Of a DNA stretch of 64,000 nucleotides, positions 24,152 through 32,151 are shown in pieces. The stretch is from positions 22,272 through 86,271 of the forward strand of contig JAPDRN010000136.1 in the NCBI GenBank assembly GCA_030247855.1, read 5' to 3'. Each line of letters starts with the position of its first letter. The first letter of the stretch is position 1. Below the pieces are notes generated by a model. That model saw nothing but the letters and a program-made list of their open reading frames with translations, made no database searches and had not been told where the DNA came from. The translations under genes and the position numbers were made by a program. Origin of the DNA: Knufia peltigerae (lineage: Eukaryota; Ascomycota; Eurotiomycetes; Chaetothyriales; Trichomeriaceae).

Positions 24152-25354
24152 CTATTGGCGTGCCAGTACCTTCGCGATCTCGCGGGTGTCTTCATGGGTC
24201 AGCCAGGGGCTGTTGCCCACGGTCAGGGAGCGTGCGGCGAAGTCGCGGGCATTGGGTACGTCCGCGTCTGCGACGACGCCTCGCAGATTGGCATAGTCCG
24301 GCAGGGCGTGGATGAACATGCGGCTGACACCCAGGCCGCGCTGCCACAGCGATGAAAGCGCTTTGTCACGCGCACGTTCGCTGGGCAGCAGCAGCATCAG
24401 CATCGGCCAGGTGCCAAGAGTGCCAGGCATCCCGTCCACCACTTCAACGGCAGGCAGCGATTCCAGCTGCACGCGCAGCTGCAGCGCGCGCAGGCGGGCG
24501 GCCTGCAGGAAGGCGGGCAGGCGCTGTGCTGCGCGTGCACCGACGTTCTGCCGCCAACGGCTGACGCGATGCTGTGGAATGTCCAACGGAAATACATCGC
24601 CCACCGCAGCTTCCAGGTCGCCGCTGCGCAGGGCACGCCGCAGCGGGTTTCCATACACCAGCGACAGCAGGGAAGGGCGGTAGCAGGCCGCCAGGCCCAA
24701 CAGCTGCAGGCTGCGGGTCAGTTCCCAGCGCAGGCTGAAGGGCGTGCTTCCTGCGGCCTGCTCGATCAATGCCGCACGCAGTTCTTCATCACGTGTCAGC
24801 AGCAGGCCGCCCTCATGCAGGCTCAGGCCCTTGCCAGCGGCCAGACTGAAGAAACCGATATCGCCGCGCAGGCCGACGCTGTTGCCGGCCACGCGTGCAC
24901 CCAGTGCCTGCGCAGCGTCCTCGATCACCCATGCGCCGACGCGGTGCGCGATCGCACAGGCGTGATCGACATTGGCGATGCGCCCGCCCAGATGCGTGGG
25001 AATGATCGCCAGCGTGCGCGTATCGGCGGCGGCATGCAGTGCTGCCGGGTCGAAATCGAAATGGTCGCGGCGGGTATCGCACAGCTGTATGCGCAGGCCG
25101 AGGCTGTGCACGGCAATCGGTACCAGCGGACAGGTATACGCCGGCAGGATCACCGTATCGCGTTGCGGCGCGCGCCTGCGCAGGGTGCGCAGGGCGATCA
25201 GCAGGGCGTGGGTGCCCGAACAGGTCAGCTGCAGCGGCGGCGTGCCCAGCTGCTCGGCGAGAATCGCGCACAGGTCACCGCCGCCGGGAAGGAAATCGCC
25301 GGCCTGCAGCGGCAGGCCGGCTGTGGGCGGCAACTCGCGCGACAGCAGTCTCAC
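24152..25354 (-). CDS. DegT/DnrJ/EryC1/StrS-family aminotransferase
   Basis: This 400-residue fold type I PLP enzyme shows the family order: LTCSGTHALLIALRTL, ILPAYTCPLVPIAV, then IEDAAQALGARVAG (PLP-binding Asp) and FFSLAAGKGLSLHEGG, with Lys in AGKG at the Schiff-base position. Such enzymes usually aminate keto-sugars, but homologues act on other ketones. Its start overlaps the stop of the small EamA-like gene (ATGA). A 161-bp gap with no recognisable feature separates it from the HAD phosphatase gene downstream, so a separate promoter there is possible. Confidence 0.85.
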   Translation of the reverse strand: MRLLSRELPPTAGLPLQAGDFLPGGGDLCAILAEQLGTPPLQLTCSGTHALLIALRTLRRRAPQRDTVILPAYTCPLVPIAVHSLGLRIQLCDTRRDHFDFDPAALHAAADTRTLAIIPTHLGGRIANVDHACAIAHRVGAWVIEDAAQALGARVAGNSVGLRGDIGFFSLAAGKGLSLHEGGLLLTRDEELRAALIEQAAGSTPFSLRWELTRSLQLLGLAACYRPSLLSLVYGNPLRRALRSGDLEAAVGDVFPLDIPQHRVSRWRQNVGARAAQRLPAFLQAARLRALQLRVQLESLPAVEVVDGMPGTLGTWPMLMLLLPSERARDKALSSLWQRGLGVSRMFIHALPDYANLRGVVADADVPNARDFAARSLTVGNSPWLTHEDTREIAKVLARQ

Positions 25355-25749
25355 GGGGCGGGTTCGGTTGCAGCGTGCGGATCATCCGCTTCGGCACGAC
25401 CCAGGCAGATGATGCCGCCCACGATCAGCACCGCACCGATCAGGTGATGCAGCGTCAGCGGTTCGTGCAGCAGCCACGCCGACAGCAGCAGCACGCTGAT
25501 CACTTCCAGATGAGAGGCGGCGAACGCAGGGCCGATCGGCGCATGTCGCAGCAGACTCATCCAGGTGAAGAACGCGCCGACGTAACCAAGCATCGCGCCG
25601 TACACCCAAGGCTGTGACAGCACGCGCAGCAGCCACGCGGTGTTGGCCTCGACCGGCAGCGCGGCGTCGCCGGCATACTTGAAGCACAGCTGGGCCAGGG
25701 TGTCGAAGGTCATCAGCAATGGGAAACCGACCAGGTACAGCCGCCTCAT
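25351..25749 (-). CDS. Small EamA/SMR-like membrane protein, partner 2
   Basis: This 132-residue protein has four predicted TMs, starting MRRLYLVGFPLLMTFDTLAQ. It contains SHLEVISVLLLSAWLLHEPL, the EamA/DMT half-transporter motif with a conserved Glu-Pro after the third helix. The size matches one half of a DMT carrier (like ArnE/ArnF or EmrE). Its start overlaps the end of the preceding small transporter gene (ATGA), which indicates a heterodimeric pair. It is followed directly by the DegT-type aminotransferase. The likely job is moving a small amphipathic or lipid-linked compound across the inner membrane. Confidence 0.8.
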   Translation of the reverse strand: MRRLYLVGFPLLMTFDTLAQLCFKYAGDAALPVEANTAWLLRVLSQPWVYGAMLGYVGAFFTWMSLLRHAPIGPAFAASHLEVISVLLLSAWLLHEPLTLHHLIGAVLIVGGIICLGRAEADDPHAATEPAP

Positions 25750-26105
25750 GTTCCGGCTCCAACCACGGCAACGCCGGCGCTGACCAGCAGCATGCCGGTC
25801 ACCCGCAACGGCGTCAGCCGCTCGCGGAACAGGATGCGGCCGGCGACCATCAGCGCGACGATGTTGATCGAGCCGAGCAGCACGCCCTGCGACAACGGCA
25901 CCAGCGACAGGAAGGCGATCCAGGCGACGAATTCGAGCACGTAGCAAGCGATGCCCAGCCATAGCCAGGGACGGCCGAACATGTGTTTCCAGCGTTGCAG
26001 GCCTTCGCCATCCTGCGGGTCGCTGGCGGCAGCCTTGAAGGCCAACTGGCCGCCGGTGTCGAGCACCACGTTGACCAGCCACAGCAGGGTCGCAAGCGAT
26101 CCCAT
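25746..26105 (-). CDS. Small EamA/SMR-like membrane protein, partner 1
   Basis: This 119-residue protein has four predicted TMs, starting MGSLATLLWLVNVVLDTGGQ. It shares the half-size DMT layout with its partner, including PLSQGVLLGSINIVALMVAG and LFRERLTPLRV, where Arg-Glu-Arg replaces the usual Glu-Pro turn. It overlaps the next gene by 4 bp and starts 1 bp after the hydrolase stop, so all four genes 26943-24152 are one operon. The pair resembles ArnE/ArnF, which flip aminoarabinose-phosphoundecaprenol, but no arn genes are present here. Confidence 0.78.
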   Translation of the reverse strand: MGSLATLLWLVNVVLDTGGQLAFKAAASDPQDGEGLQRWKHMFGRPWLWLGIACYVLEFVAWIAFLSLVPLSQGVLLGSINIVALMVAGRILFRERLTPLRVTGMLLVSAGVAVVGAGT

Positions 26106-26106
26106 C

Positions 26107-26943
26107 TCAGGCGACCGCCTGCAGCACGCCCGCACGTTCGCCGATGTCGCTGAAGAAGCGCGCGCTGCGGCGGATCACCTCGCGCCGTTCGCGATCGATG
26201 GTGATCATGTGGTAACTGTCTTCCAGTACCACCAGTTCGGTCGGGCCGCTGACGCGCGAGATCACCAGTTCGGCATTGCCCATGCTGGCCACGTCGTCCT
26301 CGCGGGCATGCATCACCAGGCATGGTGCCGTGACCTGGTGCAGGTGACGCCGTGTCCAGGTGCTCAGTGCACGCATTTCGGCCAATGCATGCCACGGGTT
26401 GCCTGGCAGGCCGGCAGCGGCACTGTCACCAGAGAGCATGGCGGCGCTGACCTGCGCACGCAGGCGCTCGTCGCGCAGGCCGTACGGCGGTTCTTCCATG
26501 AACATGCGGTCGCGGCCGATGCCCAGGCGCTTGAACCACGGCAACAGGAACGAGAAGCGTGCGACCGCCGGAATGTTCCAGCCGTCGTAGCGGAAGGTGG
26601 CACCGTACACCCCCACGCCGGAGACCCAGTCCGGCCGCCGCGCGGCCAGCGCCAGCGCCAGCACCGCACCCATCGACAGCCCGCCGACGAACAACTGGTC
26701 GGCCTTGCCGCGCAGGTTCGCCGCCGCATCTTCCACGCCCTGGTACCACTGTTCCCAGCGGGTCTGCAGCAGGTCCTCGACGCTGCCGCAGTGGCCCGGC
26801 AACTGCACGCCGTGCACGCTGAAGCCGGCGTTGTTCAGGCCTTTGCCCAGCATGCGCATCTCGGCCGGCGTGCCGGTAAGGCCATGGATCAGCAGGACAC
26901 CCTGCGGGCCACCGGGAAGAAAGAACTCATGGGATGCAGGCAC
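26107..26943 (-). CDS. Alpha/beta hydrolase (carboxylesterase-like)
   Basis: This 278-residue hydrolase shows the oxyanion motif LLIHGLTGTPAEMRMLG near residue 20, nucleophile elbow GLSMG (about residue 92), acidic residue in HAREDDVASMGN, and catalytic His in EDSYHMITID. The arrangement and length match Est30-like carboxylesterases and monoacylglycerol lipases. No signal peptide is visible, so it is cytoplasmic. It is the first gene of the tight run to 24152. Within that context it could release or activate an acyl intermediate. An 80-bp gap separates it from the sensor-kinase gene upstream on the same strand. Confidence 0.85.
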   Translation of the reverse strand: MPASHEFFLPGGPQGVLLIHGLTGTPAEMRMLGKGLNNAGFSVHGVQLPGHCGSVEDLLQTRWEQWYQGVEDAAANLRGKADQLFVGGLSMGAVLALALAARRPDWVSGVGVYGATFRYDGWNIPAVARFSFLLPWFKRLGIGRDRMFMEEPPYGLRDERLRAQVSAAMLSGDSAAAGLPGNPWHALAEMRALSTWTRRHLHQVTAPCLVMHAREDDVASMGNAELVISRVSGPTELVVLEDSYHMITIDRERREVIRRSARFFSDIGERAGVLQAVA

Positions 26944-27022
26944 CAGTCGGCTCCAGCGCGGCAGTCGGGAAGGTCAGCATCGCAAGCGCGATTTTCGGCA
27001 ACCTTTCAACGGCCCGGCTGGA

Positions 27023-28402
27023 TCAAGGGCCCTTCAGCAACGGTATGGTGATGGACACCTTCAGGCCGCCATCGGGACGGTTGAGGTAACCCAGGCGCCC
27101 GCCCAGATGCTCGACGGCCTCATGGGCGATGGCCAGGCCCAGGCCGGTGCCGCTGGCGGCAGTGCCGGGCGCACGGAAGAAGCGTTCCCCCAGCCGCGAC
27201 ATCACGTCCTCGGGTACCCCCGGGCCGTTGTCTTCGACGTACAGCTCGACATCGTTGTCGTCCAGGGTCTGCACGCCCACCGTGACGGTCGCATCCACGC
27301 CGGCGTAGCGCAGGGCGTTGTCGATCAGATTGTCCAGCGCCTCGTGCAGCAGGGCGCCGTTGCCCAGTATCCGCACCCGCTGCTGCGGACCCAGGTAGCC
27401 CAGGTCGATGCCATCGCGGATCGCTTCGGGCACGCGCATGCCCACCCATTGCGGCACCAGCTCGGACAGGTCCAACGCCTCCACCGTCTCCGGCACGGTC
27501 TGGGCACGGCTCAACGCCAGCAGCTGGGTGCTGACGCGGGCGGTTCGCTGGTTGAGCCGGCGGATGTTCTGCAGTGCTTCGCGCACGCTCTCTGGATCGC
27601 CGTGGGCCAGTGCCTGGTCCACGTGCAGTGCCATGCCCGCCAGCGGCGAACGCAACTGGTGCGCGGCATCGGCAATGAAGCGGTTCTGCAGCGTGATCAT
27701 TTCCGCCTGCCGCGCGAACAGGCCATCAATGGTGCTGATCAGAGGCTGGATTTCCTCGGGCACGTCGGCATCGGAAATCGGTGCCAGCTCGCCGCGGCGC
27801 TGGGCCAGGCGCGAGGTCAGCGGGGTCAGGATACGCAGGCCGTGGGTGACGCCGAACCAGACCAGCGCGGCCATTCCCAGGGCCAGCATGGCCATCAGGG
27901 GAATGACGATCATCAGGATCTCGCGTGCACGCTGGCGGCGGTCGGCCATGCTTTCGGCCACGGTCACCGCCAGCTGGTCCTGCGGATCGTTCATCGCCTG
28001 GGTGCAGACCGTCGACATGCGCACCTGCTGGCCGTTCAATTCACCTTCGTACAGCGCCGGGTGCGTGCCGCTGCAGTCCTGCGACGGTGCATAGGCGCTG
28101 AAATCGGCGTTGCCGGCGATGGTGCCCAGGCGGCTGCTGTCGACGTTGAAGTAGCGATGACCGTCGGGGTCGTACTCGATGAGGAAACGTGCCTGCGGGG
28201 ACAGGTCGCTGCTGACCGGCATGGTGCCGAGCATCTGTGCGAACGACACGGTGTCGTCGGTCAGGTTACGGTCGTGGATGCGGTTGGAGTAGTCCAGCGC
28301 CACGTAGTACGCCAGCAACGTGTTGAAGGTCAGCAGGCCCAGCATCGGCAGCGCCAGGAAGGCGAGCAGACGCCGTCGCAGGCTGGGCGGTCCGCTGATC
28401 AC
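27023..28402 (-). CDS. Sensor histidine kinase (TctE/QseC-like)
   Basis: This 459-residue inner-membrane kinase starts at a GTG (28402) that overlaps the response-regulator stop (GTGA). TM1 is about 12-34, a periplasmic sensor region runs to about 160, and TM2 is about 165-190. The H box reads DAAHQLRSPLAGM with phospho-acceptor His, followed by N box (NLIDNALRYAG), G1 (DNGPGVPED) and G2 (GLGLAIAHEAVEHLGG). It should phosphorylate the OmpR-type regulator encoded just upstream. The periplasmic part has two Cys (VCTQ and QDCSG). The ligand is unknown; TctE relatives sense carboxylates. Confidence 0.92.
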   Translation of the reverse strand: MISGPPSLRRRLLAFLALPMLGLLTFNTLLAYYVALDYSNRIHDRNLTDDTVSFAQMLGTMPVSSDLSPQARFLIEYDPDGHRYFNVDSSRLGTIAGNADFSAYAPSQDCSGTHPALYEGELNGQQVRMSTVCTQAMNDPQDQLAVTVAESMADRRQRAREILMIVIPLMAMLALGMAALVWFGVTHGLRILTPLTSRLAQRRGELAPISDADVPEEIQPLISTIDGLFARQAEMITLQNRFIADAAHQLRSPLAGMALHVDQALAHGDPESVREALQNIRRLNQRTARVSTQLLALSRAQTVPETVEALDLSELVPQWVGMRVPEAIRDGIDLGYLGPQQRVRILGNGALLHEALDNLIDNALRYAGVDATVTVGVQTLDDNDVELYVEDNGPGVPEDVMSRLGERFFRAPGTAASGTGLGLAIAHEAVEHLGGRLGYLNRPDGGLKVSITIPLLKGP

Positions 28403-29070
28403 GCGCCGGCGTCTTCCAGCATGTAGCCCAGCCCGCGCACCGTGCGGATGCCCATGCCGCCCGGCTGCAGCTTGCGGCGCAGACGATGCAGGGCGATGTC
28501 CAGGCCATTGTCGGTCAGGTCCTGGCCCCAATCGCACAGGGCCTCCACCAGCTGCGCACGGGAGACGATGCGCTCGGCACGCACCGCCAAGGCGGACAGC
28601 AGGCCGAATTCGCGCGCGGTCAGCTCCAGCGTCTGCTCGTCTATCCACACCCGGTGCCCGGTCAGGTCCAGGCGCAGCCGGCCGATACGCAGGTCAGGGT
28701 TGCCGTTGCTGGTGACCCGCCGCAGCTGCGCGCGCACGCGTGCTTCGAATTCGTCCAGCGCAAAGGGTTTGACCAAGTAGTCGTCGGCTCCCAGGTCGAG
28801 CACGCGCACGCGCTCGGCCAGTCCATCGCGTGCGGTGACCACCAGCACGGCCAGGCCATCGCCGCGCTGGCGCAACCGTTGCAGCACGTCGCGGCCGTCC
28901 AGCTGCGGCAGGCCAAGATCCAGCACCAGCAATGCGTACTGGGTGGAATTCAGTGCGGCATCGGCATGCGCACCGTTGTCCACGTGGTCGACCACGTGGC
29001 CCTGCCGGCGCATCGAGGCGCACAGGCCGGAGGCGATGTCGGGGTCGTCTTCTGCGATGAGAACGCGCAT
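28399..29070 (-). CDS. OmpR-family response regulator (QseB/TctD-like)
   Basis: This 223-residue regulator has an N-terminal receiver with acidic pocket EDD, phospho-acceptor Asp in LLVLDLGLPQLDG (about residue 51), Thr in VVTARD and Lys in YLVKPF. The C-terminal winged helix (about 125-220) ends with the usual NGLDIALHRLRRKL and RTVRGLGYMLE segments. It is the first gene of a two-gene operon with the sensor kinase (4-bp overlap). Targets are not evident; genes on both sides show no obvious shared operator. Confidence 0.93.
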   Translation of the reverse strand: MRVLIAEDDPDIASGLCASMRRQGHVVDHVDNGAHADAALNSTQYALLVLDLGLPQLDGRDVLQRLRQRGDGLAVLVVTARDGLAERVRVLDLGADDYLVKPFALDEFEARVRAQLRRVTSNGNPDLRIGRLRLDLTGHRVWIDEQTLELTAREFGLLSALAVRAERIVSRAQLVEALCDWGQDLTDNGLDIALHRLRRKLQPGGMGIRTVRGLGYMLEDAGA

Positions 29071-29201
29071 GCGCGGGGCTCCTGGGGGCGGATGGGCCGC
29101 CCGGGGGGCAGGGCGGGCCTCTCGGCTGCCGAGGGTAGCGGCAAACCGGGTGCAGGTGGCGGGCGTGGGGGACCTGGGCAGGCCCGACGCTGGCCCTTCG
29201 T

Positions 29202-30326
29202 TCAGTCCTGCAGGCCGGGCTCGCCCTTGGCCAGTGGCACCCGCGAACCGTCCAGCAGGCCGCGACTGAGCTTGCCGTCCTCGATGAACAGCAGTTCGCC
29301 GTTCTCACCATTCTTGATGCTGCTGTCGATGGCGATCACGCGGTCATCGTGGAAGCTGCTGACGTGTGGCATGGACGTGTGGCCGACCACGATGCGCTTG
29401 AGCTGGAGGCGATCGAGCACCGCCTGCACGCCCGGGGTGTCCAGGCGTCCGTCGAAGTAGCCGCGGTACCAGATCGGGCTGGTCTTGCCGTCGTACAGCG
29501 GTGCAGTGGCGGGATCTGCCTTCACCTCGGCCTTGGGAACGCCCAGCGAGGCCTGGTAGGCGGCGTTGGTGCGGGCCGGGTCCAATGCCATCTGCACGGC
29601 GTCGGGCGAGATGCCGCCGTGCAGGAACAGGGTATCGCCGATCTGCAGCAGCACCGGGCGCGTGCGCAGCCACTGGCCGATCACCGAGTCGGCACCATAC
29701 AGCTGCGGATAGCTGCGACCGAGCAGCTGCGCGCTGCGCAGGTACTTCGGGTTGACGTAACGCAGGTCGTCATAGAGCACCATGGTCTCGTGGTTGCCGA
29801 GCACGAAATGCACCGCGCCACCGGCGGCCGCCGCCTGCTGTTGCAGGTCGTACAGCAGCCAGAACGCTTCGGTCACCTGTGGGCCGCGATCGAACACGTC
29901 GCCGGCGATCACCAGCGTGTCCGTGCCCAGTGCCCAGCGGTCCTGCGCGTCGATCACCCGGTTGGCGCGCAGCAGGCGAACCAGCAACTTGTACTGGCCG
30001 TGGATGTCGGATACCGCGACGATGCGCGGCACCGCCGGCAGCACGGATACCGACGGCGCATTCGGCGGCAGCACATGCACCGCATGCGCGTAGCCGCAGT
30101 GCGCGGCAACGTCCGCGCCGTCGCTGCCGGCGTGCACGGTATGGGTTTCCACCTGGTCCTGGCAGATCCACTGCGCTTTCAGCTGCGTGCCTTCACGGAA
30201 CACGTAAGGGCCGTCGCTGTCGACGTGTTCTGCGGGTGCTGCGACGTCGCGGGCCGAGGCCAGTGGTGCGGCCAGCAGCAAGGCCAGCGGCAGCAGGATC
30301 GAAACGGTTCGGGCGTAGTTCGGCAT
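29202..30326 (-). CDS. Exported PPP-type metallophosphoesterase
   Basis: The product is 374 residues. I chose ATG 30326, which gives a signal peptide of about 25 residues (ILLPLALLLAAPLASARD). The catalytic motifs are those of the PPP serine/threonine phosphatase-like fold: AVSDIHGQYKLLVRLL, VIAGDVFDRGPQV, LGNHETMVL, and a later VVGHTSM with metal-binding His. The protein is probably periplasmic. Bacterial members of this group (Shewanella-like phosphatases) act on phosphoproteins or small phosphoesters; the substrate is not evident. It is monocistronic, with the response regulator on one side and HxlR on the other. Confidence 0.85.
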   Translation of the reverse strand: MPNYARTVSILLPLALLLAAPLASARDVAAPAEHVDSDGPYVFREGTQLKAQWICQDQVETHTVHAGSDGADVAAHCGYAHAVHVLPPNAPSVSVLPAVPRIVAVSDIHGQYKLLVRLLRANRVIDAQDRWALGTDTLVIAGDVFDRGPQVTEAFWLLYDLQQQAAAAGGAVHFVLGNHETMVLYDDLRYVNPKYLRSAQLLGRSYPQLYGADSVIGQWLRTRPVLLQIGDTLFLHGGISPDAVQMALDPARTNAAYQASLGVPKAEVKADPATAPLYDGKTSPIWYRGYFDGRLDTPGVQAVLDRLQLKRIVVGHTSMPHVSSFHDDRVIAIDSSIKNGENGELLFIEDGKLSRGLLDGSRVPLAKGEPGLQD

Positions 30327-30400
30327 CGGCGGCATCCAGCGGCAGGAGACGAGCGATGCTAACTGCCCAGGGACGTCGCCGGTGTGCGTGAACGGGCGGG

Positions 30401-30850
30401 TCAGGCCCGGCCGCCTGCTTCCTTGAGCTTGCGCACGCGGGTATCGGCGGCGTGCAGGGGCTGGCCGTCGCGTCCGTGGGGTCGCATATAGGGCAGCGGC
30501 CGGCGGTTGCTGGATTCGATCAGCTGCGAGTGCGCCTCGCCAGCGGCGAAGCGATGCCGTTCTCCCCATTGGCGCAGGGCGACCAGCAGCGGGAACAGGT
30601 CCTGGCCGGCCGCGGTCAGCACATAGTCCTGGTACGCACTGCCATCGGCGGCAGGCTGCTGCACCAGCAGCCCGGCCTCGACCAGTCGCCGTAGGCGGTC
30701 GCTGAGAATGTTGCGCGCCGCGCCCAGGCTGCGCTGGAAATCGCCAAATCGGCTGATGCCATCGAAGGCGTCGCGGATGATCAGCAACGCCCAGCGGTCG
30801 CCAAGCAGATCGGCGCTGCGGGCCACGGGGCAGGGGCTGTTGGCGTGCAT
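30401..30850 (-). CDS. HxlR-family transcriptional regulator
   Basis: This 149-residue winged-helix regulator starts MHANSPCPVARSADLLGDRW. The HxlR domain covers about residues 5-100, with the conserved early Cys (SPCPVARS, a possible redox or electrophile sensor), DRWALLIIRD and FGDFQRSLGAARNILSDRL. It is divergent from an MFS transporter gene. Members usually repress the adjacent exporter or reductase gene and respond to reactive compounds. A palindromic site lies in the intergenic region at 30905-30925. Confidence 0.88.
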   Translation of the reverse strand: MHANSPCPVARSADLLGDRWALLIIRDAFDGISRFGDFQRSLGAARNILSDRLRRLVEAGLLVQQPAADGSAYQDYVLTAAGQDLFPLLVALRQWGERHRFAAGEAHSQLIESSNRRPLPYMRPHGRDGQPLHAADTRVRKLKEAGGRA

Positions 30851-30904
30851 GGCGGAATTCCTCAGGTGTGGTTGCAGTTTAAAACCAGTGGCGCTACCGT
30901 GCAC

Positions 30905-30925
30905 GTAGTTTCAAATTGCAACTAC
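30905..30925. promoter_or_regulatory. Palindromic HxlR operator candidate
   Basis: GTAGTT and AACTAC are perfect 6-bp arms around TCAAATTGC, immediately before the MFS start at 30927. A weaker related element (GGTTGCAGTTTAAAACC, 30870-30886) lies nearer the regulator gene. The palindrome is in place to control both divergent genes. Confidence 0.55.
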
Positions 30926-30926
30926 A

Positions 30927-32111
30927 ATGATGATGCCTTCGCTGTCACGCCCGTTGTTGGGCCTTCTCGCCATTGCTGCCGGTGCCAGCGTGGCCAACGT
31001 CTACTTCGCGCAGCCGCTGCTGGAGCGCCTGGCCCACGATTTCGCCCTGGATGCTGCGGTGGCCGGCGCACTGCTGGCTGCCACCCAGGTAGGCAGCGTG
31101 CTGGCCTTGCTCGGATTGCTGCCGCTGGCCGACCGTGGCGACCGTCGCCGACTGCTGCGGGTGCAGTTGCTGGCACTGGTGGTGGCGCTGCTATGGCTGG
31201 CGGCCGCCCGCAGCACCGCATGGTTGCTGTCGGGCATGCTGCTGGCGGGGCTGCTCGGTACCGCGCTGACCCAAGGGCTGATCGCCTACGCCGCCAACCT
31301 CGCTGCACCAGAGCAACGCGGGCGGGTGGTTGGCATGGTCCAGGGCGGTGTGTTCATCGGCCTGCTGTCGGCACGGGTGGTGTCCGGCGCGGTCGCCGCC
31401 GTGGCGGGATGGCGCGCGGTGTACCTGCTGTCGGCACTGTTGATGGCAGCGCTGGCGCTGCTGCTGTGGCGGCGACTGCCGCACGTGCCGGTGCCTGCAC
31501 TGCCGCCGGCGTGGCGCGAGCTGCTGCGCTCCATGGTCCAGATGCTGCTGCAGAATCGGGCGCTGCGTGAACGTGGGCCATTGGCACTGCTGTTGTTTGC
31601 CGGTCTCAATGTGTTCTGGGCGGCGGTGCCACTGCCGTTGTCGGCGCCGCCCCTGAGCTGGTCGACCGCTGGCATCGGCGCGCTGGGCCTGGCTGGCATC
31701 ATCGGCGCGCTGCTGGCGGCGCGGGTCGGGCACTGGATGGATCGTGGCCTTGCCCACCTGGTGAGCCTGGGTGCGCTGCTGCTGATGCTGGTCGCCTGGG
31801 TGCCGCTGCTGGGCCTGCCGCACTCGCTGGCGCTGTTGCTGCTGGGCGTGGTGGTGCTGGACCTGGGCGGGCAGGCGTTGCATGTATCCAACCAGGCCCT
31901 GCTGCTGCGTGCCCCGGCCGAACAGCATGGGCGCCTGGTGGCGCTGTACATGCTGTTCTATGCGGTGGGCAGCGGTGCGGGCGCTGCCGCAGGCACCTGG
32001 ATGCAGGCGCGCTACGGGTGGCCGGCGGTGTGCGCGCTGGGAGCGGGAATCGCCCTGCTGGGCTTGGCGTGGTGGGCGGCGTGGCGCATTCCGCGCAAGG
32101 CCGCCCTGTAG
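30927..32111 (+). CDS. MFS transporter, probable efflux
   Basis: This 394-residue inner-membrane carrier has about 12 predicted TMs. It begins with three consecutive ATG codons, so start choice is ambiguous by two residues. No Shine-Dalgarno site fits because the palindromic operator ends one base before the first ATG; translation may be leaderless. MFS motif A is seen after TM2 (LADRGDRRRLL). Motif B/C-like sequence is in AGLLGTALTQGL. The regulator on the opposite strand is HxlR-type, so it probably exports a toxic small molecule. It is similar to YnfM/NepI-type drug:H+ antiporters only at motif level. Confidence 0.88.
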   Translation: MMMPSLSRPLLGLLAIAAGASVANVYFAQPLLERLAHDFALDAAVAGALLAATQVGSVLALLGLLPLADRGDRRRLLRVQLLALVVALLWLAAARSTAWLLSGMLLAGLLGTALTQGLIAYAANLAAPEQRGRVVGMVQGGVFIGLLSARVVSGAVAAVAGWRAVYLLSALLMAALALLLWRRLPHVPVPALPPAWRELLRSMVQMLLQNRALRERGPLALLLFAGLNVFWAAVPLPLSAPPLSWSTAGIGALGLAGIIGALLAARVGHWMDRGLAHLVSLGALLLMLVAWVPLLGLPHSLALLLLGVVVLDLGGQALHVSNQALLLRAPAEQHGRLVALYMLFYAVGSGAGAAAGTWMQARYGWPAVCALGAGIALLGLAWWAAWRIPRKAAL

Positions 32112-32151
32112 CGCCGAGGCTGTTCGACGCCCTACCGCGCGCGCTGCAGGC

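Noticed and set aside
24569..25447. Plus-strand frame opposite the DegT-type aminotransferase
   Set aside because: Antisense shadow; the minus-strand gene has the PLP motifs.
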